Assembly (NCBI GenBank): GCA_034640345.1
Contig: JAXRVH010000003.1
Span: forward strand, 682,001 to 746,000
Direction: 5' to 3'
Length of the DNA stretch: 64,000 nt
Source: Drechslera avenae
Lineage: Eukaryota; Ascomycota; Dothideomycetes; Pleosporales; Pleosporaceae
Of this stretch, positions 1-8,829 are shown in pieces; the first letter of the stretch is position 1, and each line of letters opens with the position of its first letter. The position numbers were made by a program, and so were the translations under genes. The notes under the pieces were generated by a model. It saw only the letters and a program-made list of their open reading frames with translations, ran no database searches and had not been told where the DNA came from.

Positions 1-677
1 CTGACGGCAAAATCCTCATCAAGGGCATCGACGACCTTGTTGCCCCTCTTACTGAAGAGGAGGCTGCTCTCTATCCACCAATCGCCTTCACCATGGACGG
101 TCTGAGGGAATCGCTCGGTGGTGAGACGACAATCCACGACAACAAGGAAGATGCGCTAAAGCACAAGATGCGATACCCATCTCTGTCGCTCCATGGTATC
201 GAAGGTGCTTTCTACTCTGAAGGCGCAAAGACCGTCATCCCGGCCAAGGTCATTGGAAAGTTCTCCATCCGCACAGTACCCAACATGGAGATTGACCCGG
301 TCACCAAACTGGTCGAGAAGCACGTCAACGATGAGTTTGCGAAGCTCAAGTCGAAGAACAAGATGAAGTTTAGCGTTGTGCACTGCGGAAAGTGGTGGGT
401 AGAGGACCCCAACCACCCCAACTACACTGCAGCTGCAAAGGCCGTCGAGAGAGTCTTTGGCGTCAAGCCCGACATGACGAGAGAGGGTGGCAGTATCCCG
501 GTGACGCTCACTTTCCAGGAGGAGCTAGGCAAGAACGTCTTGTTGCTGCCCATGGGTAGCTCAACGGACGCTGCGCACTCGATCAACGAGAAGCTCGACA
601 AGCGCAACTACATCGAGGGCACCAAGCTACTCGGAGCCTATCTGCACTACGTTGCAGCGGAAATTAAGCGTGATTAG
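1..677 (+). CDS. DUG1: Cys-Gly metallodipeptidase (M20 family, Dug1/CNDP-like), C-terminal part
   Basis: The reading frame is open from base 3 to the TAG at 675-677, so the gene starts upstream of the window and about 225 C-terminal residues are visible. The sequence matches the dimerisation domain and the last catalytic segment of M20A dipeptidases of the Dug1/CNDP2 type. Recognisable stretches are SLSLHGIEGAF, KVIGKFSIRTVPNM, the REGGSIPVT loop and GSSTDAAHSINE, whose histidine is the usual distal metal ligand. The family hydrolyses Cys-Gly and other dipeptides in the cytosol during glutathione turnover; in yeast Dug1 works alone or with Dug2-Dug3. No intron is present in the visible part. 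The family assignment is firm; the substrate is inferred from the family. Confidence 0.9.
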   Translation, partial: DGKILIKGIDDLVAPLTEEEAALYPPIAFTMDGLRESLGGETTIHDNKEDALKHKMRYPSLSLHGIEGAFYSEGAKTVIPAKVIGKFSIRTVPNMEIDPVTKLVEKHVNDEFAKLKSKNKMKFSVVHCGKWWVEDPNHPNYTAAAKAVERVFGVKPDMTREGGSIPVTLTFQEELGKNVLLLPMGSSTDAAHSINEKLDKRNYIEGTKLLGAYLHYVAAEIKRD

Positions 678-1076
678 ACTGGAGACTGGATCCATGAGGA
701 TCAGCAGCACAATGAACGATTGAATACCCATGAAATCTTGAACGCCTTGAACATTTTGGTCTTGAATATCTCGTACCGAGAACCATGAATGAATGCAAAC
801 ATGATGCTGTGTCGTTAAAACACGTTCGTATGACCAGAACCAGCACATGTGCCCTATATACCTGGTTGGAATGCCGAGTGTTTCCCGGTTATATCATGTT
901 CTCATACTAACTTGGAGGGGTCTACGGGTGCTGTTGTTGGCAGCTTTGACCACATCGGCGCGGAACAACTAAAAAAGTTCAGCGTGGAGCCGCAGCCTTG
1001 GAAAGCAAGACGCCAGCAACAGCCATTGCGGGCGCAACCTCGCAATTCCGCGCTCACGACAAGCCAATCTCACACA
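678..1076. other. Intergenic: dipeptidase 3' end and MRPL20 promoter
   Basis: No gene is seen in these 399 bases. They lie between two tandem plus-strand genes. The frame of the next gene stays open back to about 849, but there is no ATG before 1077, so I treat this as leader and promoter. Confidence 0.5.
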
Positions 1077-1742
1077 ATGTCGACATGTAAATCGCTCCTT
1101 CGCGCCGCCAACCCTTTCCAGCGGGCACAGCCGTCTCTCCTCCCCCTCACACAAACCCGCTACGAATCCTCCACACGCCGGCACCGCAAACTGCTCGCTT
1201 TACCAGAAGCACCGTCGTACACGCCGTCGAGCCCAACCCCGTCGCTTGTTTTCAATCCCCCGTCTTCGGCTCCAAACGTCTACCACACCCCGCTCAAGTT
1301 CCTCCCCCAGCAAGACAAACGCCGGCAAATCATGGCCGCGGCACAATCGTACGCAAACAAGGCGTCTTTATCGCGGCAAACATCAAACATTGCTGCTCCG
1401 GGCACGCCCTTGGCAGACTCGAGTCGCCTCCCGCCGCGGCCCTCTGCCGCCCTCCCGCAGCCGCTGCGCGAGCCGTACGAGAAAAAGTACCACTTGAGCG
1501 AGGCGCAGGTGGATGAGATACGGCGGCTACGGCACCAGGACCCGGATACGTGGACCCGGATACGGCTGGCGGAGAAGTTTGGGTGTAGTCAGTTTTTCGT
1601 GGGCTTGGTTGCCAAGAATGAGGAGAAGGCGAAGAGGGTGGAGAGTATGCATGAGGAGGCGAGGAGGAAGTGGGGAGCTAGGAGACGTGAGGCGAGAGAG
1701 GATCGGGGGAGGAGGAAGGTGCTTTGGGGGAGGGACGCTTGA
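1077..1742 (+). CDS. MRPL20: Mitochondrial large-subunit ribosomal protein mL58 (MRPL20)
   Basis: A single exon of 221 residues starting at the ATG at 1077 (MSTCKSLLRAANPF). The arginine- and serine-rich N-terminus (to about residue 35, ending RYESSTRRHRK) looks like a mitochondrial presequence. The body matches the fungal MRP-L20 family: RRHRKLLALPEAPSYTPS, then a proline-rich linker with HTPLKFLPQ, then a conserved helix-turn segment LSEAQVDEIRRLR...WTRIRLAEKFGCSQFFV. The protein ends in a basic RRK-rich tail. The product is a structural component of the fungal mitoribosome large subunit. The frame extends upstream without an ATG, so the start is fairly secure. Its stop is 138 bases from the stop of the convergent XRCC2-like gene. 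Confidence 0.88.
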   Translation: MSTCKSLLRAANPFQRAQPSLLPLTQTRYESSTRRHRKLLALPEAPSYTPSSPTPSLVFNPPSSAPNVYHTPLKFLPQQDKRRQIMAAAQSYANKASLSRQTSNIAAPGTPLADSSRLPPRPSAALPQPLREPYEKKYHLSEAQVDEIRRLRHQDPDTWTRIRLAEKFGCSQFFVGLVAKNEEKAKRVESMHEEARRKWGARRREAREDRGRRKVLWGRDA

Positions 1743-1880
1743 ATCACAGTACGAGGTGGGAGGGGGGGAGATATTTACCTGGGCATGTGTATGAAAAAGG
1801 AGCGAGTATACATATATGTCTTGATGTATTGTATGGACGGTTTGTGCATAAGATTCGTTACGAGTACCTACTGCACTATC

Positions 1881-3052
1881 CTACCTCATCTCTACCTCCC
1901 TCTCCGTCTCTACTCTGCCTTTCCCTCCAACACGAAACACAAAGCCTTCTCCCTCTCCCCTCGCGCCGGCCCCCACCTTCCAGCACTCAAACCTCCCCTT
2001 CTTAACAACCTCCCAGCGCTGTAGCCTTTCTGCCTCTGCCTCTTCCATACTTATCGCAGCCGTAAACTTCAGCACCTCGACACGCCGCACTGCCAGCCGC
2101 ATCACCGGCGTGCCTTGTGGCCATGACGTAGGTACCAGCGGGCGGTACGTTGAAGGCGTCGTGGAACGCGAAGTCAATATGGTAGCGCAGGAGAAAAGGG
2201 ACGAGAGCTTAGAGAGAGAAGATGTCAAGTGTGTGGATGCAGTTGACAGCGTGGTCGATGCATTTGTAGCATTTCGCAGGTCCCACGTGAAAGCGTCCAT
2301 GTCTTCGAGGATGATTGAGTGGATGCGTCGGTTTATACTCTTATGTTTCTCTTTGTCGAATAGATGGGAGGGGAGAGTGTGCAGTGACGCTATCAAACAT
2401 TCCCAGGACTGTGGGCGGAAGATATGGACGTGTTGGAGTGCTGTTTTGATTGCGCTGATAATATCGTGCTTTTGAAAGTCCATGGCGTTATTTACTTTCA
2501 GAGCTTTCACCACGTAGATGAGGACTTCTGCTAGGCGGGTGACACTAAAATGGTACAACGGGTCGAAGAGGACGATGGCGGCTTCTTGGCCGTCGAAGGG
2601 TGTAGAGAAGAGCGTTTTGGGTAAGATGGCGTGGGCGATGATGAGATAGAGAAGTGAGGTTTTGCCTGCGCCAGAAGGATGGTGTGTTGATGGCGGGGAG
2701 ATGAATTCGAGGATAGGCGGTCCTGAGATTGGAATTATAGCGTCTAACTCGGGTATGTTGAAATAGCCAGGCAGTGGTGTAGTGGCGATGTTGCTATGAG
2801 ATAGTTAGTCAACTGTAAATAATTCAACAACGCCCATTCCTCTACAAGAAATCAATGTACTTTTGCTGCCTCTTTAACAAGAGCCCACGCAGAGAATTGA
2901 GGACCTAATCTCACATCAGCAAAAAATAAAGGGTGAAGAATTTGCACAGTCGAATTGTGTTCGTGTTGACAAAAACATACCGAGCTCAAATCCTCAACAG
3001 CAACCTCCGCCAATAACTTCTCCCCCAACCTCTTTGCCCCATCATCACTCAT
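1881..3052 (-). CDS. XRCC2: XRCC2-like RAD51 paralogue, DNA recombination repair protein
   Basis: Three exons on the minus strand: complement(1881..2793, 2861..2904, 2981..3052), 342 residues. Introns are 67-76 nt; the second has a clear CTAAC branch site. The ATG at 3052 gives MSDDGAKRLG. About residues 55-130 hold the RecA/RAD51-type core: a Walker A region HHPSGAGKTSLLYLI followed by HAILP, and a Walker B-like strand IVLFDPLYHF. Both resemble the corresponding XRCC2 segments (GKTxMLYHL..ILP and VLFIDTDYHF). The family acts with other RAD51 paralogues in homologous recombination. The first glycine of the usual GxxxxGKT is replaced by histidine here. The C-terminal half is poorly conserved and rich in Ser/Thr, then basic. 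It is divergent from SOM1 with 87 bases between the two ATGs. Confidence 0.82.
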
Positions 3053-3139
3053 CACGACTGCTTTCAGAAAAAAAAACCCCTCCCGCAAAATATTCTCTTT
3101 TACAGTCTCATTCAATTCCTAGCCCTCTCCTTTCTCGCA

Positions 3140-3527
3140 ATGTCGCCACCAGTTACTATGATCCACCCCTCAGAGATGGAGGCCGCAATCAACGTCCTCC
3201 CGAATGGCAAACCACGGAAACCACCAATCAATCTGCGCGACTGCGAATTGAAAGAACTCGTGCAGTACAAGTGCAATGTGAAGAAGTCAGAGAAGCAGGG
3301 CGGAAAGCCGAATGTAATTTGTAAGCCGGTGGTGAGGATGTTGAGAAGGTGAGTAATGTGAGGGTGCAAGATCTTGGCAGTGTGACACGATGTATCCGAC
3401 ATGGAAGAATAACTTGCAACGGGACAACCAACTGACGGCTGCTAGATGTGCGGACGGCTTGAGTGTGGAGACAACAGCTTGGGAGAGCTGGAAGGCGAGG
3501 CAGGAAAGTGCGAATGGCAGGCCATGA
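3140..3527 (+). CDS. SOM1: Som1, mitochondrial inner membrane peptidase complex subunit
   Basis: Two exons, join(3140..3348, 3446..3527), 96 residues; the intron is 97 nt and has an AG|GTGAG donor. The protein begins MSPPVTMIHPSEMEAAINV and contains CELKELVQYKCNV, then ...CKPVVRMLRRCADGLSVETTAWESW. This Cys-rich, short architecture with LVQYxC and RCxDG..VETTAWE is typical of the Som1 family. In yeast Som1 assists the Imp1/Imp2 inner membrane peptidase facing the intermembrane space; the cysteines suggest oxidative folding there. The function is inferred from the family. It is driven from the very short region shared with the XRCC2-like gene. Confidence 0.85.
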
Positions 3528-3931
3528 GCCATGTGAGCGGAGGACGAGTCAAAACACAACCGTCATCTTGGTAACAAATGACCACTGGTACTTTTTATTT
3601 GTTCAAGTACAGGTACAACTTCATGCAAATGCTTATTTATAATTCGTACCAAGAGTTACAGGGCGTTGAGAACCCAGCAAGATACGCAATCGATAGACGC
3701 CGGTAATCTCGCGCGATAGGCCAGTCGCGGCTATCAGCAGCAGCTCTACTACTCTGAACGACTTATAGTACAACTTCTAGCGGAAGGAATAATCAACGCC
3801 GCTCACATGCCCTGAATTTGCCCCCCAGACCAAGGCAGCAAATTCAGATACCCAAAACGCCTCGCTATGAAAATGCTGCAAACTGACTTTTCAAACCCAG
3901 ACTGTGATGGCCAAATACTGAGGCACAGATG
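3528..3931. other. Intergenic between convergent SOM1 and TAF8
   Basis: A 404-base stretch between two convergent stop codons. I see no ORF with family features; it should hold two 3' UTRs and terminators. Confidence 0.5.
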
Positions 3932-5031
3932 TCAGACACCGCTCGCAGACTTTCTCCAGTACTTCTGTTCGTAGTTGACATGTACACCCTCTTCCAGGTT
4001 GACGTTCCGATCGGTCGTGGGCTGCCGGGCTGAGACCTCGCGTGACATGGCCCAGTCACCGTCCTCATCCTCGTCCAATTTGGCTTGCCGCCGCTCTTCG
4101 TCTCGTTCTCTTTGGGTCTCTTCATTTAGTAGATCGGTCATGGCCGATTGCCACAGCTTGTCACTCTCTTTCATGCGCCGACTGCGTTTCCGCTTTCCGA
4201 CGTTTTGTTTCTGAACGCCTGCCTTTTGTGCAGCCATGAGTTTCCTCAGGCTCTGCTCTGCCAGAATACCCTCTTCTGTCGCCTTTTCCCGAATCTTGCG
4301 CGGGTCGTTCTCACGGGCGGTGAAAACAGGCGTGGCTGTATAGGTGTGCTTGGAGGGGAACCCGGGGAAATGCTTTGGTATATACGGACGTGTCTCCTTG
4401 TCTGCTTTTCCCGACAGCTCGGGGCCCAACAAGGACTCAGTGTCGGGCGGAGGGGCCTCTGGGGGTACCGGGGGTGCAAAGTATGGCTGTAGCAATGATG
4501 GTGGGATGTCGCCCATGTCGAAATGCTGTTCGAGAGGGGCGGAGCCGCGCAGGCCCGAGCATGTGAGAGCATAAACCCAGTCGTGCGCTACCGTTTCGGT
4601 GCGTCGCGAGCTGATCATGGACGTCCGCACTTGTGCTAGGAAGTTCTTCATGTCTGTTCAGGGTCAGCCTGCCAACGTACAATCGCCTGTGCATGTCGCA
4701 AGTGAAGCCTACAAGATTCAACCAGCGCCCGAAAGTCTTCCAACGCGTCCGGGTGCGCGCTCTCGAATCCCATGGCCTTGCACTGTATCGCTATCGCGCG
4801 CCGCAATTGCTGGTCAAAGAAGTCTTTACTTTCGCCATACGTGTCCAGCTCTGCGCTGATGGGGTCGACAATGTGCTCGACCGGCTGCGTGTGGTGCAGT
4901 GCACGAACGACCTGCCGCCTCTTCGGGTGTGGTTCGCCGTACGCTGGCGCGTTCTCCGCAACGCGCGCCCTCTTCATGCCTGCGGTTGCGCCCTCGCTGC
5001 TGGCGCTGGGGGATAGTATGATTCCTGGCAT
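3932..5031 (-). CDS. TAF8: TFIID subunit 8 (TAF8)
   Basis: Two exons, complement(3932..4653, 4713..5031), 346 residues. The 59-nt intron (donor GTAGGC, branch CTGAC) rejoins ...FRALVES and YMKNFLAQVRTSM, restoring one continuous histone-fold helix. Residues about 50-140 form the Bromo_TP/histone-fold domain (LRRAIAIQCKAMGF, ARTSMISSRRTE-type helix, HDWVYAL). Residues about 180-250 match the TAF8 C-terminal module (RPYIPKHFPGFPSKHTY, TARENDPRKIREKA). A basic KRKRSRRMK segment may be a nuclear localisation signal. TAF8 pairs with TAF10 in TFIID. It is divergent from COX9 across 401 bases. Confidence 0.9.
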
Positions 5032-5432
5032 ATGCTGCTGGTCTCACGAGTCCGGTATGGGGCGTCGTCGAGTGTCGTAGTTATGCACGCGAGCGTGGTT
5101 GCGTTATCGGTGAGTGAGAGCGCCGACGAGAATAAGAGGTCGCATTGATTGTAGGTGGGCGTGCTCGCGACAATAGCGGGCGTGAAGGTGTGTGTGTGGA
5201 TTGTGGGTCGGGGGCCGATAGTATTGTCTTTGACTGTACAGCTGCCTGCTGCCGTTGGCTTTCAGTCGGGAGCTCAAGGCGCGGGACGCTAGGCCGCCGA
5301 TGTCTTACGTCAGCAGGTGCAGTTCTCCCGTCGGACCACCACAACTTCATCCATCAGACGACGACATTCACCACTTCCCCGCAAACCATACCGGCGCAGT
5401 ACAACTCTCCACTCTACAAAACCGACTTAACA
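5032..5432. promoter_or_regulatory. Divergent promoter region TAF8/COX9
   Basis: 401 bases between two opposite ATGs. No coding signal; presumably the promoters of both genes. I did not identify a specific site. Confidence 0.45.
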
Positions 5433-5861
5433 ATGGCCATCAAACCAATCACCGGCGTATGTGCAGCCATTGGACGCTTCGGGCAGGCGGGGCAGGATGC
5501 TAATGACTGGACTGCAGATGCTCCGACGACAAATCGTGCTCGACCTCTCCGTTGGCATGGGTGAGTGATGACCTTTGGGAGGATCTGGGGTGGTTTGGGG
5601 GGGCCGCATGGAGCTCTGCAGCCATGCGCGCGCACTCTGGGTACCTTGGCTAACGGCAATCGCAGGTCTTGGTCTCGTTACCGGCTATGGCTGGTGGTAC
5701 GGTACGTGAAGAGACGGCGACGCAACAGCACTTGCCATTCCAAACTTTTGCGACGTTGAAAACTTACTGTCCAAGGCTACCACGTCCCCGCCGTCCGTCA
5801 CCGTGACGCATTCTACCAGAAGCTCGAGGACGAGCGTGCGGCAGCTCTGGGTCAGAAGTAA
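5433..5861 (+). CDS. COX9: Cytochrome c oxidase small subunit (Cox9/subunit VIIa)
   Basis: Four very short exons, join(5433..5456, 5518..5560, 5666..5701, 5776..5861), encode 62 residues. All joins are in phase and use canonical GT-AG sites (GTATGT, GTGAGT, GTACGT donors). The product begins MAIKPITGMLRRQ, continues with a membrane helix LDLSVGMGLGLVTGYGWWYG and ends YHVPAVRHRDAFYQKLEDER..., the order and length seen in yeast Cox9. It is a single-pass inner-membrane subunit of complex IV. No ORF finder would call this gene whole, because the longest exon is only 86 nt. Confidence 0.9.
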
Positions 5862-8829
5862 ACGCCTGGCCGTTGTGAACCGTAGTCTCCTTTGTATCGA
5901 CAAGTCATGGAAGCATAGAGTGGACAGTAGCCGGGGAGCATGGTGTATCATAATCGGGTGGATCCTTCGACAGCAAGGCGAATTAGAGGCAGTCAAATGA
6001 TATCACACAAGCCGTCTTTACATGCCGTAGTATTGTGAAATGCCTCATGATCTTCTCGGATTTGCTCGTTTTCTAGGCATTACATGGCCGTCGTTTCGGC
6101 AACTACGACTGACTCAAAGCCAGCATATGTATATCAGGCGATTATATTGATCGGCCTATATGCCGTAAAGTATATTGACAGTTTCTACCATGGTATTTCT
6201 TAGCCTTTGTCTATCTCTCTCTTAACATGTTTTACAGCAGCGTCGCCTTGGACCGGCTTGTATCCGTGCTGTGCCTTGACCGACCGGAAACGAATAGTCA
6301 CTCACGATGGCATGGCAGCCCTTGCAATTGCGCTTCGTAAGCCTTGGCTGGGGCTCTGATGGACGTGACTCGGGCCCCAATACCCGAAGTCCATTGACAC
6401 CAAGTCACACAGCACAGCGATTTCACATTAAGTCCAAGCACAGCGGACGCGCATTTGTCGGCCTTGGGCAGAGAGGGTTAATGGTCATGGTGTCGACAAT
6501 GGTCTGAAGGAAGACATGGCCACTTTTGTTCCAAGTCGTCTCACGGAGCATACGCGAAACTGTCTAGAGGGTGACATGACGCGTTGCGCCAATGATAGAG
6601 CAGCGGGCGCCGCTAGTCATGACACCAAGTGCTCCGACGCGTCCAGCGGGCGTACTTGTAATTGATTATGAACACGACCAACGGCGAGTTCCAGTTGCGG
6701 GCGTCATGGCAGACGAAGCAGCGGTGGCGGGTGAAGAAACGTGTCAAACAGGCATTGCTATTGGCTGGCGGGCAGGCCTCTTTGGTTCCCTGACGATGAT
6801 GCGCAACGCTGCAGGGGCGCGTCGCCCGCCAAGGACGGAGACGAGCCCAAAGCGCGGGTCGAGCGGCGTAATAAGCATGGCTCAGCTGGTGAGGGCAAGG
6901 CAGTCGGAGCAGCAGAAAGTTGCAGGCAAAGACGGAGGAGCAAAAAGCAAAGTCAGGGATGGGATGGCGAACTGGGAACGAGAGCTGACTGCTTTGACAG
7001 CGGCGTCGTTGTTCGGAACGGGTGTGGGTGGAGAGAGGCATTAGCTGGCGGGCGGCGTGTTAGTGCGAGATTGTTTAGATGGCTAGTCCCTCACGATCCA
7101 CGGCCGGACTAGGGCAACGGGGAAAGGTGAGGTGGGAAGGGTCTTGGGTGGGAGAGGCCAGGCGTGCGCGCCCCTTTGCGGTGGCCAGGCAATTTGGCAG
7201 CGCCATGCAAGGGACAAGGTCTTTTCGTATTTGACGACGCCTTGTAGAGGCTGTGGTGCAGATGACGGGCTAGGCGTCGGGGTTGACAAAGGCAGCCAAT
7301 GCGCGGGAGCGGTGCGACGAGGCACCGGCGGACCTGGGCCAGGACTCGGGAGGTGGTGGTGGTGATTTGAGAACAAGGTTGGCGGCCCTGATGGGCCTGA
7401 TCAGCGATGGGCGCAGAGGCAGCGGGCGAAAGTGGCTAGCAAGAGAGATGTTAGTGGGAAAAAGCAATGGCGGCGTCCGTCGTCGACCAGGCTTTAATTG
7501 AGCGTGGGATGAAACCTTTGGGCTCGACACGCAGCTGCCACAGTTGTCAAACACGATGCAAAGGCTATATTGGGCCATGGGCAGCGCGCAGCGAGCCACT
7601 GCACGACGAAGACGCGCATAGGCCGGCAGGCGGGCGGGGAAGAGAGGATCAAATGTGCATCGTCACTTGTTCCTGCTCGCTGGTCGTGCGGAAGATTTGG
7701 CGGGTCGCGCTAGTCTTCCGCCATCCATTCGACCACAAGACGGCTGTGAAAGCCTGGTGATACGCGCGAGCGCTCAGGTGACGGGCGTGTGAGGGTGAGG
7801 GTGGGAGTAGAGGAAGAAAGCAGCGCGAGGGAGGCCAACAACCTCTGGTCTACCAGGCTGAGAGGCGCGCTGACTGACTGACGGCCACCTCACTTGTTTA
7901 CCTCAGCGCAGAGCAGAGCAGAGCAGGCGCGATGGGGCATGACAATCTGTAGAGGGCAGCTGCACTGTGCGCACCTTCCTTCCCCCCCCCCCCCGTCGCT
8001 CTCGGACCCTACCGTTAGAAGATGGTCTGCGGCTAACGCATGATCCCTGCATTGCATGGTGGCCGTGCCCTGTGCCTTTGCTCAGCAGGTAGTAGGTGCG
8101 GCCCACCCAAGCACCAGCAGAGCAATCGCGCCCCGGTCGTACTTGCCCACGTCCTGCCCATCTGTCTGTTCATGGCTGCTGCAAAGGCTGCTGCAGTCTG
8201 CCACCTTCACCGACTCGTGCGCAACCTTGAGCCTGCCTTTTGCTGCAGTATCCAGCAGTCGGTATTCGGGATTCACACCTTGCCCGCGCTGCCGCCCGTC
8301 GTCTAGACTATCCGTGGTCGTCAGAGCTGCTACAGCGTAATTTAGGCGCCATCGTTTGGGTGCTTTGCGCTAGGCCGGCCGCCCTGTCCGCCTCGGTCGA
8401 TCAATCAATCACTCAAGCCCTCACCATTCACCTCACACTCCAAGCCTCACTCGCCGTGCTGGCTGCATGCTGGCCCTCTCTCCACCCGCATCTTCGTCCC
8501 TCCCCCAGAGCCTGTGTGCTCTCTCCCACAAACACTGACGACGCTGACCCCCCTCCGTCTCGCTCGGAATCGCGTCCTGTCAACGCCCGCCATCTCGACA
8601 AGCCGTCACCTCGACCTTTACCAACACCTTTACCAACACCACCACCACCACCACCACACCTCGACACTGTACTCGTCTCTCCGCCCGCCACGCACCCAGA
8701 CAAGCCTCTTTGTCCTGCATGAGTGCGGCTGTCCTCTGCACTTCCGCGGCTCTGCACCGCCGTGACTCTTCCTCGTACCGCCGCCAGCTTGCGACGTAGC
8801 GCGCCCTCTTCCGCCCATAGCGCTCCACC
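5862..8829. other. Long gene-free region upstream of MED15
   Basis: About 3 kb without a supportable gene. Frames here are open by chance in GC-rich sequence and show no family features or paired splice logic. It contains a C-homopolymer at 7982-7994 and an ACC run at about 8638-8656. The last 500 bases are strongly pyrimidine-rich, as in leaders of highly regulated fungal genes, and probably form the MED15 promoter and 5' UTR. A non-coding transcript cannot be excluded. Confidence 0.5.

Noticed and set aside
849..1076. 76-residue extension of MRPL20
   Set aside because: There is no ATG in this part of the frame; the first ATG at 1077 gives a typical presequence.
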